DNA from: Prochlorococcus sp. AG-311-D23
GTDB lineage: Bacteria > Cyanobacteriota > Cyanobacteriia > PCC-6307 > Cyanobiaceae
Reading direction: 5' to 3'
Assembly (NCBI GenBank): GCA_003284445.1
Contig: QBVH01000003.1
Location: 1 to 64,000 of the forward strand
DNA length: 64,000 nt
Shown: piece after piece, positions 44,136-53,435 of the stretch
Numbering within the stretch: the stretch's first letter is position 1
How the letters are laid out: each line of letters starts with the position of its first letter
Translations under genes and position numbers: made by a program
Notes under the pieces: model-generated
Database searches by the model: none
Seen by the model: only the letters and a program-made list of their open reading frames with translations
What the model was told of the DNA's origin: nothing

Positions 44136-45062
44136 TTATCTCAGCAAGCCAACCTGCTTCTTTGAATCTTGAGTATCTGTTTTTGTTTCAGCTACATTTG
44201 CATAAACTTCAGCAGCATTATTTGGACTCTCCTGTAGCTTTATCTTGTATAAATTTGCTCCAATCGCACTAATTGGATTAGTTAATTTATCTGAAATATA
44301 TAAAGCAATATTTTCAGCTGTAGGAACACAATTTGCGAAATAGGGGATATCTTTATTTAAAAAGGTATGATCAAAAGGCTCTACAACTAAATCATTAATT
44401 AAACTATTTAATGCAGATAAATCACATATCATTCCTGTTCTCGGATCAATCTTTCCTTTGACAGTTATATCTATTAAGTAATTGTGACCATGTCCATTAG
44501 GTCGAGCACATTTTCCGAATATTTGTTCGTTTTCGGATTGAGGTAAGTCTTCTCTAGCTAGGCGATGAGCAGCTGAAAAGTGTGTTTGAACTGTTAAATA
44601 AGCATCCATAGCATTTCCTTGATAGTCAGCCCAGAGTTTTGGGCTTTCGTAAAGACGAAGAGATTTGAGGGGTAAGTGAGATTTAAGGCGCTTCCATATG
44701 ATACGAACTAAACTTTCAGTTGTGGGAAGGCAACCTTCCGGCTTAGAAAGGTCAAACTCTGGCCATGAGTCATTTAAAAAACGAAAGTCAAGCTGACTTG
44801 TTACTTCGTTTTTTATGGCATGTTTTACATCTGAAAGGTTTAAGACCATGCCATATTTATTGAGTTCTCCTTCCATAGTTACGATTAGTTCGTAATTATG
44901 TCCGTGGCCAGGAGCTATTGAGCATGGTCCAAAAAAAGCTGAATTATCATCATCAGATAATTCAGGAAGCCTATAAAGGTGACTTGCACTGAAGCAAGCT
45001 CGCCTTGTAATTACGCAGCTTCTCCCCTCTCCGTGAGGGAAATTAGATGTGATTGCTTCCAT
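44136..45062 (-). CDS. Tandem 6-pyruvoyl-tetrahydropterin synthase (PTPS) family protein
   Basis: The 308 aa protein is made of two PTPS-fold domains (about residues 10-140 and 150-290). Each has the active motif C-x5-HGHNY: CSIAPGHGHNY in the first and CARPNGHGHNY in the second. In the second domain the metal/catalytic pattern continues with GKIDPRTGMICDLS and PFDHTFLNKDIPYF, close to animal PTPS. The queuosine enzyme QueD uses C-x3-HGH. Cyanobacteria make biopterin glucosides, so a biopterin role is plausible but inferred. It is first of a three-gene cluster with the RibD-like and FemAB-like genes. Confidence 0.85.
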   Translation of the reverse strand: MEAITSNFPHGEGRSCVITRRACFSASHLYRLPELSDDDNSAFFGPCSIAPGHGHNYELIVTMEGELNKYGMVLNLSDVKHAIKNEVTSQLDFRFLNDSWPEFDLSKPEGCLPTTESLVRIIWKRLKSHLPLKSLRLYESPKLWADYQGNAMDAYLTVQTHFSAAHRLAREDLPQSENEQIFGKCARPNGHGHNYLIDITVKGKIDPRTGMICDLSALNSLINDLVVEPFDHTFLNKDIPYFANCVPTAENIALYISDKLTNPISAIGANLYKIKLQESPNNAAEVYANVAETKTDTQDSKKQVGLLR

Positions 45063-45115
45063 AAAATTTTCACATCAGATTTACATCTTAATAACTTTTA
45101 GCTACTTCTGTCTTT

Positions 45116-45712
45116 ATGGACGTTCATGCAACCCCTCACACTCTTAAAGAAAAGTTAGGGGGTCGAAATATTTTTTTGATAGGAATGATGGGTTCTGGCA
45201 AAAGTCAGACGGGCCCTGTTCTAGCCAAAATGATCAATTATGCTTTCGTTGATACTGATGATGTTATTGAAAAAGCCTCTAAACAATCTATTTCATCTAT
45301 TTTTGAAAAAGATGGAGAAAAAGTATTTAGGGATGTTGAAAAACAAGTTTTAAAAGAAATTAGTCAACATCATTCTCTTGTAATTGCTACTGGAGGCGGT
45401 TTAGTCACCTTGCCTCAAAATTGGGGCATTCTTCATCAAGGAATAGTAATTTGGTTAGATCTTGATTTGAAACGTTCAATTAAACGCTTAGAAAGTGATA
45501 AAAAGGAACGCCCTTTACTGATTGGAGATGATTTAACTAAGAAATTTAGTCAAATATATGAAAGTAGAAAACCAATATATTTAGAGTCAGATTTGAAAAT
45601 AGAAGTTGAGGATCAATCTCCACATGAAGTTGCAACTATGATTGCTAAACATTTGCCAAGCATCCTTATTGACCCGGTGACTCAATCCGAACGGCATACC
45701 ACTGAACTGTAA
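45116..45712 (+). CDS. aroK: Shikimate kinase
   Basis: The enzyme phosphorylates shikimate in aromatic amino acid synthesis. In the 198 aa protein Walker A is GMMGSGKSQTG near residue 23, the shikimate-binding FVDTDDVIE near 45 and the GGG loop VIATGGGLVTL near 94. The LID region is SDKKERPLL near 128. The last 47 bp overlap the convergent CRR7-like gene. The ATG at 45116 is divergent from the PTPS gene across 53 bp. Confidence 0.93.
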   Translation: MDVHATPHTLKEKLGGRNIFLIGMMGSGKSQTGPVLAKMINYAFVDTDDVIEKASKQSISSIFEKDGEKVFRDVEKQVLKEISQHHSLVIATGGGLVTLPQNWGILHQGIVIWLDLDLKRSIKRLESDKKERPLLIGDDLTKKFSQIYESRKPIYLESDLKIEVEDQSPHEVATMIAKHLPSILIDPVTQSERHTTEL

Positions 45713-45929
45713 AACCTGTTTTGATTTCTAGGTCGCAGGCCGTATCAAGCAAATGTTGCGCAGCTTCTCCTATTGAAGACTTACATGCAAGATCTAATGG
45801 TAATGAATCGAATTTATTTAACCAAGATTGAAGCCATAAAAGAGTTTGTTCTTTATTCAGGAATTGTTCGCTTTCGCCAGGAACCAAAACAACATAATTA
45901 TCCATTTCTCTAATTAGCGGATCAGACAT
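45666..45929 (-). CDS. CRR7-like protein (chlororespiratory reduction 7 family, probable)
   Basis: The 87 aa soluble acidic protein ends with AQHLLDTACDLEIKTGFTVQWYAVRIE, a pattern I associate with the CRR7 family. In plants CRR7 is needed to assemble the NDH-1 complex; its cyanobacterial role is unclear. ndhO is also in this window. The start shares CATG with the divergent DUF6816 gene, and the 3' end overlaps aroK by 47 bp. The family assignment is moderate. Confidence 0.65.
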   Translation of the reverse strand: MSDPLIREMDNYVVLVPGESEQFLNKEQTLLWLQSWLNKFDSLPLDLACKSSIGEAAQHLLDTACDLEIKTGFTVQWYAVRIESPGQ

Positions 45930-46659
45930 GAGACAGAAATTTTTCTTTTCGTTGGTTTCTATTTTAATTATTTTTACTTACACAGGTCCTCTTATTGCCG
46001 CAACTATTCTTGAAATAAATAATTTTCAACCATCTAAGCTTTCAGAACGCACATTAATCTGGCCTGATTGGCGCTTTCCTTCTTCCCTTAAGCGCCCAAG
46101 ATTGAAAGATGATTTGATTTACCCTGATTGGTTTGAAGGGGTCTGGGATGTTACAAGCGAGATAGAAGGTGATAAGAATCAAGAGCCTATTCTTCACTCG
46201 GCTAAATTTATTCGTAATACTTCTGGTAATTTAATTTCTGATCGTGAATACAACACTAAGTCTTTTGCGTTGAGCTCAAAGACTGATGGTTTTTTATCAG
46301 TAAAGAATGACCCTAAATCTCCTAACCGTCAGTTTGCTAAATTAACTGAGGATAGATATTTAGAGACAAAAACTATAGGAAGACTTCAAGAAAAAATAAA
46401 TAATAATATTTTTATTACTGATGAATTAATCTTACAAATTTTGCATACACCAGAATTGAGTAGGGTAAGTCAGGTTGAAACATTAACTGTTTTTGAAAAA
46501 TGTGGACCTAATGAGAACAATGAAATTAATCTAAATAATTTTAATATTTGTGGTGAACAATTTCAGGCAATTTATAATCAACCTGGGCAAAACTTCATTT
46601 CTTTGCCTATTAAAACAGAGAAATATAAATTAATACTTACAAAGACTAATGATGATTAG
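45928..46659 (+). CDS. DUF6816-like exported protein
   Basis: The 243 aa protein has an N-terminal signal peptide (FFFSLVSILIIFTYTGPLIAA, cleaved about residue 25), so it is probably periplasmic or lumenal. The conserved core reads WPDWRFPSSLKRP, IYPDWFEGVWDVTSE and, further on, NRQFAKLTEDRYLETKTIGR. It may be a lipocalin-like beta-barrel; this is inference. Members are found near thylakoid genes in cyanobacteria and plants. It overlaps the CRR7-like start by 2 bp and the GST gene by 14 bp. Confidence 0.72.
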   Translation: MRQKFFFSLVSILIIFTYTGPLIAATILEINNFQPSKLSERTLIWPDWRFPSSLKRPRLKDDLIYPDWFEGVWDVTSEIEGDKNQEPILHSAKFIRNTSGNLISDREYNTKSFALSSKTDGFLSVKNDPKSPNRQFAKLTEDRYLETKTIGRLQEKINNNIFITDELILQILHTPELSRVSQVETLTVFEKCGPNENNEINLNNFNICGEQFQAIYNQPGQNFISLPIKTEKYKLILTKTNDD

Positions 46660-47365
46660 TCGTTCCTAATTTATCTTCAATTAAGTCTCTCCACTTGAAA
46701 AGATTTTGAAGACTTGGATCGTTTATATATAAAGAACATCCTTTACCTTTTAGATTTTCTCCAGATGAATTTGGAAATTTTAGTAATGATAAATGTGATG
46801 CTACAGAAATATCAGCAATAGAGAGATTTTCTCCAATAAGAAAGTTTTCCTGATCAATTAAATTGGATAGGTATTCAAGATTTAATTTTAGAGATTCTTT
46901 CTCTTTATGATTTATTAATCCAGAAATCTGACCAGCAATCTTTGTTGGAATATTAACGAGAAGTTTTTGCATAGATTCTGAAATTTCGTTAGCGAATAAA
47001 GAGGAAATCAATGTTGGATTTTTCGTAATCTCTTCCAAAAAAACAATTTTTATAGATTTTGCCAAAGTTGTATCTGCCCAATTCTCAATTATTTGGACCT
47101 GAGAACCTTCCTTAAGACCCTCTGGAATTAATTTTGGTTCTGTTTCAATTTTCTCTAAGTGACGTATTATTGAACTTGAATCATGGATTATTGTTTCATT
47201 ATCAAAAAGCACGGGTAATTTTTTTTGTCCTGTTTTTTGAAAGATATCTATTTGACCTATGGCTGGAGTTATCTCAACGGTTCTATATTCAATCTTTTTT
47301 GCAGCCAAAGCCATTCTGACTTTCAAGCAATAAGGTGAGTGCCTAAATTGATGAAGTTCCAACAT
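46646..47365 (-). CDS. Glutathione S-transferase family protein
   Basis: The 239 aa protein has an N-terminal thioredoxin-like domain with the CxxK-like start FRHSPYCLKVRMAL, the conserved cis-Pro in KKLPVLFD near residue 52 and HDSSSIIRHLE near 62. A helical C-terminal domain follows, with LIGENLSIADISVASHL. The ATG at 47365 is preferred to the TTG at 47380 because the family begins LxLHQF. The 3' end overlaps the DUF6816 gene. Its substrate is not known. Confidence 0.85.
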   Translation of the reverse strand: MLELHQFRHSPYCLKVRMALAAKKIEYRTVEITPAIGQIDIFQKTGQKKLPVLFDNETIIHDSSSIIRHLEKIETEPKLIPEGLKEGSQVQIIENWADTTLAKSIKIVFLEEITKNPTLISSLFANEISESMQKLLVNIPTKIAGQISGLINHKEKESLKLNLEYLSNLIDQENFLIGENLSIADISVASHLSLLKFPNSSGENLKGKGCSLYINDPSLQNLFKWRDLIEDKLGTTNHH

Positions 47366-47425
47366 GTTCCGTTCCGTCAAATGGTTAGCAGAGTAGCTAT
47401 TAATTCAGTTTTTTGTTGGTGAAAA

Positions 47426-47632
47426 ATGGGTGAGTTTTTTTCTAATGTTTCTAGATATCCCAAATATCTCATCACAATAGTTTTGGGAGTTTTCACTTCT
47501 GCAATTTCTCCATTAATTAAAAGAGGTAGTAATCCGATTACAGCGATTGCTCTAATTGGTGCATTGTTAAGTGGACTTCTGACAATTATTTTCTTATTAA
47601 AGGCTATGGCTTTCCCCGTACCAATTACTTAG
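47426..47632 (+). CDS. DUF751-family small membrane protein
   Basis: The 68 aa protein has a polar start ([30 protein letters not shown]) and a second hydrophobic helix in the C-terminal half. The family is known in cyanobacteria and plastids (Ycf33-like or DUF751) with unknown function. It lies 2 bp before rbfA on the same strand, so the two are probably co-transcribed. The ATG at 47426 is a clear start. Confidence 0.8.
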   Translation: MGEFFSNVSRYPKYLITIVLGVFTSAISPLIKRGSNPITAIALIGALLSGLLTIIFLLKAMAFPVPIT

Positions 47633-47634
47633 TT

Positions 47635-48006
47635 ATGGCTAATTCAAGAAGAGTTGAAAAATTAGCAGCTTTACTAAAAAGAGAAGTTAGTGAACTTTTA
47701 GTTAATGGTGTTAGAGATGAAAGAATTCATCAAGCTATGATTACCATTACATCTGTTGAAGTCTCAGGAGACTTACAGTATGCAAGAATTTTTATCAGTC
47801 TTTTTGGTGAAGAGAAAAAAAAAGATGAAGTACTTGTTGGTTTAGAGGAAGCAAAGGGATTTATTCGTGCTGAACTTGCTCGAAGGCTTGAGATGAGACG
47901 ATCTCCCGAGCTTGTGTTTAAGATTGATAAAGGGATGACAAAAGGTCCTGCAGTTTTAGATCTTCTCACTTCATTAGAACTTGAACGGAAAAGTAAAGAT
48001 TTATAG
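47635..48006 (+). CDS. rbfA: Ribosome-binding factor A
   Basis: RbfA helps mature the 30S ribosomal subunit, notably the 5' helix of 16S rRNA. The 123 aa protein shows the family fold: [18 protein letters not shown] at the start, [24 protein letters not shown] in the middle and [18 protein letters not shown] at the end. The length is normal. It is followed after 17 bp by the NagZ-like gene. Confidence 0.95.
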   Translation: MANSRRVEKLAALLKREVSELLVNGVRDERIHQAMITITSVEVSGDLQYARIFISLFGEEKKKDEVLVGLEEAKGFIRAELARRLEMRRSPELVFKIDKGMTKGPAVLDLLTSLELERKSKDL

Positions 48007-48023
48007 ATTAATCAAAACTTTTG

Positions 48024-49658
48024 ATGAATAAATCTGATCTTAGAAGACAAGTCGCTGAATTATTTATAGTTCGAGCAAGTGGATTTAATCTTGATTCGCA
48101 ACGTTTATACCCTAACTTAGAGGAATCTAATTCAAATCTAAAGAGACTTTTAGAAGAAGGAGTTGGTGGAGTTATTTTCCTCGGAGGAACTGTAAAAGAA
48201 TTAGAAATTCGTTGCAATGTCTTAAAAAAATGGTCTGGTAAACCCCTTCTTTTATGTGCTGATATAGAAGAAGGTGTGGGTCAAAGATTTTATGGAGGAA
48301 CAAAGTTTATTCCTCCAATGGGTATCGCTCAGATTTATAAAAAAGATAATAATTTAGCAATTTCTATTGCTGAAAAAATTGGTTATTTTACTGGTAAAGA
48401 AGCAAAAAATATTGGTTTAAATTGGCTCTTAGCACCAGTCTGTGATATTAATAACAATTCAAATAACTCGGTTATAAATCTAAGAGCTTGGGGCGAAGAA
48501 CCTGAAATAGTAGAAAATTTAACTTCTGCTTTTCAGAGGGGTGTTTCTAGCTCAAAAATGATGACTTGTGCGAAACATTTTCCTGGGCATGGAAATTCAG
48601 AAATTGACTCTCATTTGGATTTACCAGAAATACAGAATGACTTATCTAAATTAGAGAAATTTGAGTTGATTCCATTTAAATCTTTAATTAAGCAAGGAGT
48701 AAATAGTGTCATGATCGGACATTTACTTTTTCCAAAGATTGATCCTATTTATCCTGCAACACTTTCAAAAAAGCTGGTTACGGATTTGTTACGTGTCAAA
48801 TTAAAATACAATGGTTTAGTAGTCAGCGATGCGTTAGTTATGAATGCAATATCTGATAAATATAGTAGTGCAAAGGCTGCAGTTATGGCATTTGATGCAG
48901 GTATAGATTTGATTATGATGCCAAAAGATATTGATGAGGCAATTAATTCTCTTACTGATGCTATTTATTCTGAAGAAATTTCTTTAGAAAGGTTGCATTT
49001 AGCTAGAGAAAGAAGAAGAAAAGAACTTGATTTAGTTAGTAATGAAAATGAATTAAAAAAAGAAGAATTGATGAATGAAGATATTAAGAATAAATTTTTA
49101 TTGGATGCCTCACTGTTTAGTAAGTATATAACAAGAAATTCAATTTTTGTTAGAGGAGAAAATACAATAAAACCTGAAATTAATGATATTAATCTTATCC
49201 AAATTGATAATTTTGATCAAGCATCTAATAAATTATTTCCTGCTTTAGACTTGCCTAAGGCAGCAGGTTTTGTAAATTTAATAATACATCCCCTTGGTAT
49301 TAGCCCGTGGCAAAAAGCTAATAAAAAAAAATTAGAATTGGAGCACTTTGGTAATAGTAAAATGCTTATTCAGATTTTTTTTAGAGGTAAACCATTCATC
49401 GGATTAGATTATCGTAGTGATCATTGGATAGACGCTTTAAAAAAACTAGAACTTGAGGAAAGATTATCAGGAATTATTATATATGGATGTCCATATTTAT
49501 ACGATAAAATAAGAAAAACTATTCATGAATCTATTCCTTTGGCTTATAGTCCAAGTCAATCTGAGGAAGCACAAAAACAAATTTTAAGTCGTATTTTGCA
49601 ATCAAAAATAGCTCGAATGGAAATTGAGAAAAACTTAAGTAAAGAATTTACTGATTGA
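48024..49658 (+). CDS. Glycoside hydrolase family 3, NagZ-like beta-N-acetylhexosaminidase
   Basis: GH3 enzymes of this type remove GlcNAc from muropeptide fragments during cell-wall recycling. Conserved motifs are KHFPGHGNSEIDSHLDLP near residue 190, where Asp/His take part in catalysis, and VVSDALVMNAI near 268, whose Asp is the probable nucleophile. The 544 aa protein is longer than E. coli NagZ (341) because of a C-terminal region of about 170 residues, as in other cyanobacteria. ATG 48024 is chosen over the TTG at 48021. Confidence 0.85.
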   Translation: MNKSDLRRQVAELFIVRASGFNLDSQRLYPNLEESNSNLKRLLEEGVGGVIFLGGTVKELEIRCNVLKKWSGKPLLLCADIEEGVGQRFYGGTKFIPPMGIAQIYKKDNNLAISIAEKIGYFTGKEAKNIGLNWLLAPVCDINNNSNNSVINLRAWGEEPEIVENLTSAFQRGVSSSKMMTCAKHFPGHGNSEIDSHLDLPEIQNDLSKLEKFELIPFKSLIKQGVNSVMIGHLLFPKIDPIYPATLSKKLVTDLLRVKLKYNGLVVSDALVMNAISDKYSSAKAAVMAFDAGIDLIMMPKDIDEAINSLTDAIYSEEISLERLHLARERRRKELDLVSNENELKKEELMNEDIKNKFLLDASLFSKYITRNSIFVRGENTIKPEINDINLIQIDNFDQASNKLFPALDLPKAAGFVNLIIHPLGISPWQKANKKKLELEHFGNSKMLIQIFFRGKPFIGLDYRSDHWIDALKKLELEERLSGIIIYGCPYLYDKIRKTIHESIPLAYSPSQSEEAQKQILSRILQSKIARMEIEKNLSKEFTD

Positions 49659-49745
49659 AAATTGTTTAATCGAAAATTTAGTATTTAAGAAAAAACTATA
49701 TTATTGTTTGAATGACAGCATAGTTATTCTTTAAACTTCTTAGGA

Positions 49746-50546
49746 ATGAAGTATACGAAAAAGGCTTTAATCGACAAGAAGATAATTATTACTCGTGCCC
49801 AAGAACAGACTTCAGAGGCTCGTGAGATCTTTAGGGAGAATGGTGCTGAGGTATTCGATCTCCCTTCGTTAGTGATTGGACCTCCCGATGACTGGGCTCC
49901 TTTGGATGATGCTTTAAAGAAAATTTTTACCTTTGACTGGATAATCTTTTCCAGCGCAAATGGTGTTAGAAATGTTGAAGATAGATTGAGAGGAATTGGC
50001 TTCTCTTTGTCGGAAATTTCTAAGAATATTCAAATTGCAGCTGTAGGAAGAAAAACAGCTTCTTTGTTAGCAGATATGGATGCAAAGATTAGTTTTGTTC
50101 CTCCTAGTTTTGTTGCAGATAGCTTGGTTGAATATTTCCCTCAGAATCAAAAAGGTTTAAGACTATTTATTCCCAGAGTACAAACCGGCGGCAGATCAAT
50201 ATTATCTGACTCTTTCAAATTAAAAGGAGCAGAGGTTACTGAAGTAGCTGCTTATGAATCTTCTTGCCCTAAAGATATACCTCAAAAGACTATAGATGCA
50301 TTGAATAGTGGAAAAATAGATATTATTGCTTTTACTAGTGGTAAAACAGTAATAAACACTGTCACCTTATTTACAAAATACTTTGGTGAAAATTGGGTGA
50401 AATTGATTGAAAAGATTAAACTTGTTTCTATTGGACCTCAAACAACTATGAGATGTAAAAAACTTATTAGAACACCTGATAAAGAGGCTGTCCCGCATGA
50501 TCTGGAGGGATTATTGCAAGCCTGTCTAGAACTAAATTTTAATTAA
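49746..50546 (+). CDS. hemD: Uroporphyrinogen-III synthase
   Basis: HemD closes and rearranges hydroxymethylbilane to uroporphyrinogen III, the common precursor of haem and chlorophyll. The 266 aa protein has two alpha/beta lobes; regions such as ITRAQEQTSEA near the start, WIIFSSANGVRN near residue 75 and DIIAFTSGKTV near 190 are typical of this poorly conserved family. It converges on the SRPBCC gene with a 2 bp gap. Confidence 0.87.
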   Translation: MKYTKKALIDKKIIITRAQEQTSEAREIFRENGAEVFDLPSLVIGPPDDWAPLDDALKKIFTFDWIIFSSANGVRNVEDRLRGIGFSLSEISKNIQIAAVGRKTASLLADMDAKISFVPPSFVADSLVEYFPQNQKGLRLFIPRVQTGGRSILSDSFKLKGAEVTEVAAYESSCPKDIPQKTIDALNSGKIDIIAFTSGKTVINTVTLFTKYFGENWVKLIEKIKLVSIGPQTTMRCKKLIRTPDKEAVPHDLEGLLQACLELNFN

Positions 50547-50548
50547 AT

Positions 50549-51001
50549 TTATACTGATTTTTCGACGAGTTCTTTAAATCCGTCAAGATTTTTTTGTAAT
50601 TCTTTTGTGACGATTCCTCCAAGAATATTTGCTTTCATTAAATTAGCTAAAACTTGAGGTAATTCATAAGATATTTTTAATTTAACCACAGTTTTAGAGC
50701 TCTCTTCATTGTAAAAACGTACTGAACCCTTGGTAGGTAAACCACCAACTGATTTCCATTCCAATTTCTCTGCTTCTATTCTTTCTGTGATTTGAGCTTT
50801 CCATTTAAAACGAAAGCCATTTGCTGCAAGCGTCCACTCCGTTAAATCAGGAAGTGTCGAGGTTTTTTGATCGACTGCCTTAACCGACTCAATCCAAGTC
50901 ATCCACAAAGGCATCGAATCTAAATCACTCCAAAACTTCCAAACAAGTTCAACTGGAGCATGAATTTCACTTATTACTGTGTGATCAAGCCACTTTCCCA
51001 T
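50549..51001 (-). CDS. SRPBCC (START/polyketide cyclase-like) protein
   Basis: The 150 aa protein has the family pattern of an N-terminal strand and helices (SEIHAPVELVWKFWSDLDSMPLWMTWIESV) and a C-terminal long helix. Such proteins bind hydrophobic ligands in a cavity. It lies 3 bp after zds on the same strand, so a link to carotenoid or lipid metabolism is likely from context only. No catalytic residue can be named. Confidence 0.82.
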   Translation of the reverse strand: MGKWLDHTVISEIHAPVELVWKFWSDLDSMPLWMTWIESVKAVDQKTSTLPDLTEWTLAANGFRFKWKAQITERIEAEKLEWKSVGGLPTKGSVRFYNEESSKTVVKLKISYELPQVLANLMKANILGGIVTKELQKNLDGFKELVEKSV

Positions 51002-51004
51002 TTC

Positions 51005-52465
51005 TTATGCAACCGAAGAATTTTTTGCTAGTGAAACAGACTTTGAGAGCATTGCTGAAGCAGCAAGATGTCCGCTCATTGTTGCTCCTTCCATAGAGTC
51101 AATGTAGTCCTGTTTTGTGTAACTGCCTGCTAAGAAGAAATTACTAAAAGAAGTTTTTTGATCGGGTCTATATGGCTCCATCCCAGGAGCCTCCCTGTAG
51201 AGAGAATGAGAAACCTTGACCACATTGCTCCATAAAAGTTTTAAACCTTTTGAAGAGGGGAAAAGTGTCCTGACTTGTAAATCAGTATGTTTTACAATTT
51301 CATCAGAGGACTTGGTAATCCATGGATCTCCAGGGGTTAAAACACATTGAAGTAGAGAACCCTGACCTTCTTTTTTATAGTCTTCGGGGCTTGATAAAGC
51401 TAAATCTGCAAAACAACTAAAATCAGCATCGGCTGTATATAACAAGTTGTCTAAACCAGATGGACTTTTTAGGTTTTTTTGAGCTTGTTGATTGTTAATC
51501 TCCGTTACCCAGCCATCGTATCTAAGTTGTACTGTCGCAACTGGGACAGCATCAAGCTTGTAGAGTGAGTCGAACTCTTTAAAACGTCTCCATGATCTAG
51601 GAATTATTCTTTTTATACCAGATACATCGCATGCAGCTAAATATTTGTCTGCTTGAATTTTTAGTTCACCCTCTGGCGTTTGAAGGGTTATTCCGGTAAC
51701 AGATGGATGATCAGAATCCTCTGAATGAATTTCTTTAACAATATTTTCTAAGTGAAGTCTTCCGCCTCTTTGTTCAATGTAATCGAGTATTGGCTTGGTG
51801 AGCCACTTGTGGGGTGAGCCCTTCAATAGGTTGAGCTTAGATGCCTCTGTCTTAGAAGCAAACATCATAAAGATGGTAAGCATGCATCTTGCAGAAATGT
51901 CTTCGCAATCAATGAACCCCAGCGCATATGCAATCGGATTCCACATCCTTTCGATACTATTTAGGCTTCCTCCATGGTTCAGGAACCATTGTTGAAAGCT
52001 TATAGAATCAAGTGATCGTATTATTTTCATCGCACCCTCGTAGTCAATCAGCCCTCTTACGATCGGACTTGTTCCGAGAGCAAGAGCATTCCTTAGCTTG
52101 TCAATCCAACTTAATTGAGGTGTAGTGAAGAAGGCTTTTAAGCCGTTAAAAGGAGCTCCTGCAAAAAATCGAAAATCAAGTGATTTAATTTCACCGCCCT
52201 TATTAACAAAAAGGTGAGTGTGGTCTTTTGGTAAAAGATTGTCAAACGCGCCTACTTTTTTCATTAATGCAAACAGATTGGCATAATTGAAAAAGAAGAC
52301 ATGCAAACCCATTTCTATGTGATTGCCATCGGAATCTTCCCAGCTTCCAACTTTACCTCCCATAAAAGGTTTTGCTTCGTATAGGTCGACATCATGTCCT
52401 TCATCAACAAGGTCAACTGCAGCAGTCAATCCTGCTAAACCTGCACCTATTATTGCGATTTTCAC
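51005..52465 (-). CDS. zds: Zeta-carotene desaturase
   Basis: This FAD enzyme converts zeta-carotene to lycopene via neurosporene, in the poly-cis route used by cyanobacteria and plants. The 486 aa protein has the dinucleotide motif [19 protein letters not shown] at residues 4-22, the GGKVGSW that follows and a C-terminal [22 protein letters not shown] typical of the phytoene/zeta-carotene desaturase family. It starts at GTG 52465. The closely related phytoene desaturase (CrtP) is not in the window. Confidence 0.93.
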   Translation of the reverse strand: MKIAIIGAGLAGLTAAVDLVDEGHDVDLYEAKPFMGGKVGSWEDSDGNHIEMGLHVFFFNYANLFALMKKVGAFDNLLPKDHTHLFVNKGGEIKSLDFRFFAGAPFNGLKAFFTTPQLSWIDKLRNALALGTSPIVRGLIDYEGAMKIIRSLDSISFQQWFLNHGGSLNSIERMWNPIAYALGFIDCEDISARCMLTIFMMFASKTEASKLNLLKGSPHKWLTKPILDYIEQRGGRLHLENIVKEIHSEDSDHPSVTGITLQTPEGELKIQADKYLAACDVSGIKRIIPRSWRRFKEFDSLYKLDAVPVATVQLRYDGWVTEINNQQAQKNLKSPSGLDNLLYTADADFSCFADLALSSPEDYKKEGQGSLLQCVLTPGDPWITKSSDEIVKHTDLQVRTLFPSSKGLKLLWSNVVKVSHSLYREAPGMEPYRPDQKTSFSNFFLAGSYTKQDYIDSMEGATMSGHLAASAMLSKSVSLAKNSSVA

Positions 52466-52570
52466 TCGTTTAATTAGATGGATATACTAACTCTATGAAT
52501 AAAAACTCTTTTTTGGCACTTTTAAAATCGAATATAATTAATAGAGTGTTATTAAAGTTCAGAAAAAACA

Positions 52571-52960
52571 ATGAGTGAATCAAGCGCACCGCCCACAACT
52601 CATAAAGCTCAAGGTGGCAAAGGAGTGCTTATTACAACTCCTGCATTGGATCAGTTGTCTAGACTTTGCAAAGAACAAGGCTCAGGGAAATTATTGAGAG
52701 TAGGAGTTCGTTCTGGTGGTTGCAGTGGTATGAGTTACACCATGGATTTTGTGTCTGATGATGATATTCAAAAAGATGATGAAGTTTATGAATATTCAGT
52801 GGGTACCAGTTCGTTTAAAGTAATTTGTGATCCAAAGAGTCTTTTGTATATATATGGCATGCAGTTAGATTTCAGTACAGATTTAATTGGTGGAGGTTTT
52901 AACTTTACTAATCCCAATGCATCACAAACTTGTGGCTGTGGAAGTTCCTTTGCAGTTTAA
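52571..52960 (+). CDS. A-type Fe-S carrier (HesB/IscA/SufA family)
   Basis: The 129 aa protein binds iron or a cluster and passes it to apoproteins. The three family cysteines are in GVRSGGCSGMSYTM and the C-terminal QTCGCGSSF. The sequence around IVGGGF-like DLIGGGFNFTNPNA is typical of the SufA/HesB side of the family. It is about 43 kb from the suf operon in this window. A TPR gene begins 29 bp later on the same strand. Confidence 0.92.
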   Translation: MSESSAPPTTHKAQGGKGVLITTPALDQLSRLCKEQGSGKLLRVGVRSGGCSGMSYTMDFVSDDDIQKDDEVYEYSVGTSSFKVICDPKSLLYIYGMQLDFSTDLIGGGFNFTNPNASQTCGCGSSFAV

Positions 52961-52989
52961 CTTTAACTAAAAGAATTTTTAAATTAACA

Positions 52990-53409
52990 ATGGATCAATT
53001 AGAGGAAAGCCTTTTTGAAGAAGCTCTAAATCGCTATAAAGCTGGGTCACCGGCAGATGAATTGATTGAAGATTTTCAGAAAATAGCTTCTACTACTCCA
53101 AATAATGCTGCTGCATGGACATGCTTGTCTTGGTTACAATTGTTATGTGATTCGCCTCAGGAAGCCTTGCGCTCTGCCCGCTATGCAGTGAAACTTAACG
53201 GACAAGATCCACAGTCAAGAATAAATTTGAGTCTTGCATTGTTAGAGACAAATTCTAAAGGAGTTAGAGATCATATTGAGTATGTTAAAAGAGCTATGTT
53301 AGTTCTCCCTGAATTAGAAAAAGAATTGAAAGAATCATTTGAAGATGGTCTAGAACGTAAACCTAATTGGAAAACGTTACTAAAAATAAAAAATTGGTTA
53401 GACCTTTGA
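52990..53409 (+). CDS. Tetratricopeptide-repeat-like protein
   Basis: The 139 aa helical protein has a TPR-like repeat in the centre: AAAWTCLSWLQLLCDSPQEALRSARYAVKLNGQDPQSRINLSLALLE. The start at ATG 52990 (MDQLEESLFEEALNRYKAG) is preferred; the frame open from 52930 runs into the end of the A-type carrier gene. It probably mediates a protein contact. The partner is unknown. Confidence 0.75.
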   Translation: MDQLEESLFEEALNRYKAGSPADELIEDFQKIASTTPNNAAAWTCLSWLQLLCDSPQEALRSARYAVKLNGQDPQSRINLSLALLETNSKGVRDHIEYVKRAMLVLPELEKELKESFEDGLERKPNWKTLLKIKNWLDL

Positions 53410-53435
53410 CTTCTGATTAGATTTCATTAAAATTT

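Noticed and set aside
52930..52989. Longer N-terminus for the TPR gene (MWLWKFLCSL...)
   Set aside because: These codons overlap the end of the A-type carrier gene; ATG 52990 gives a cleaner start and a typical helical N-terminus.
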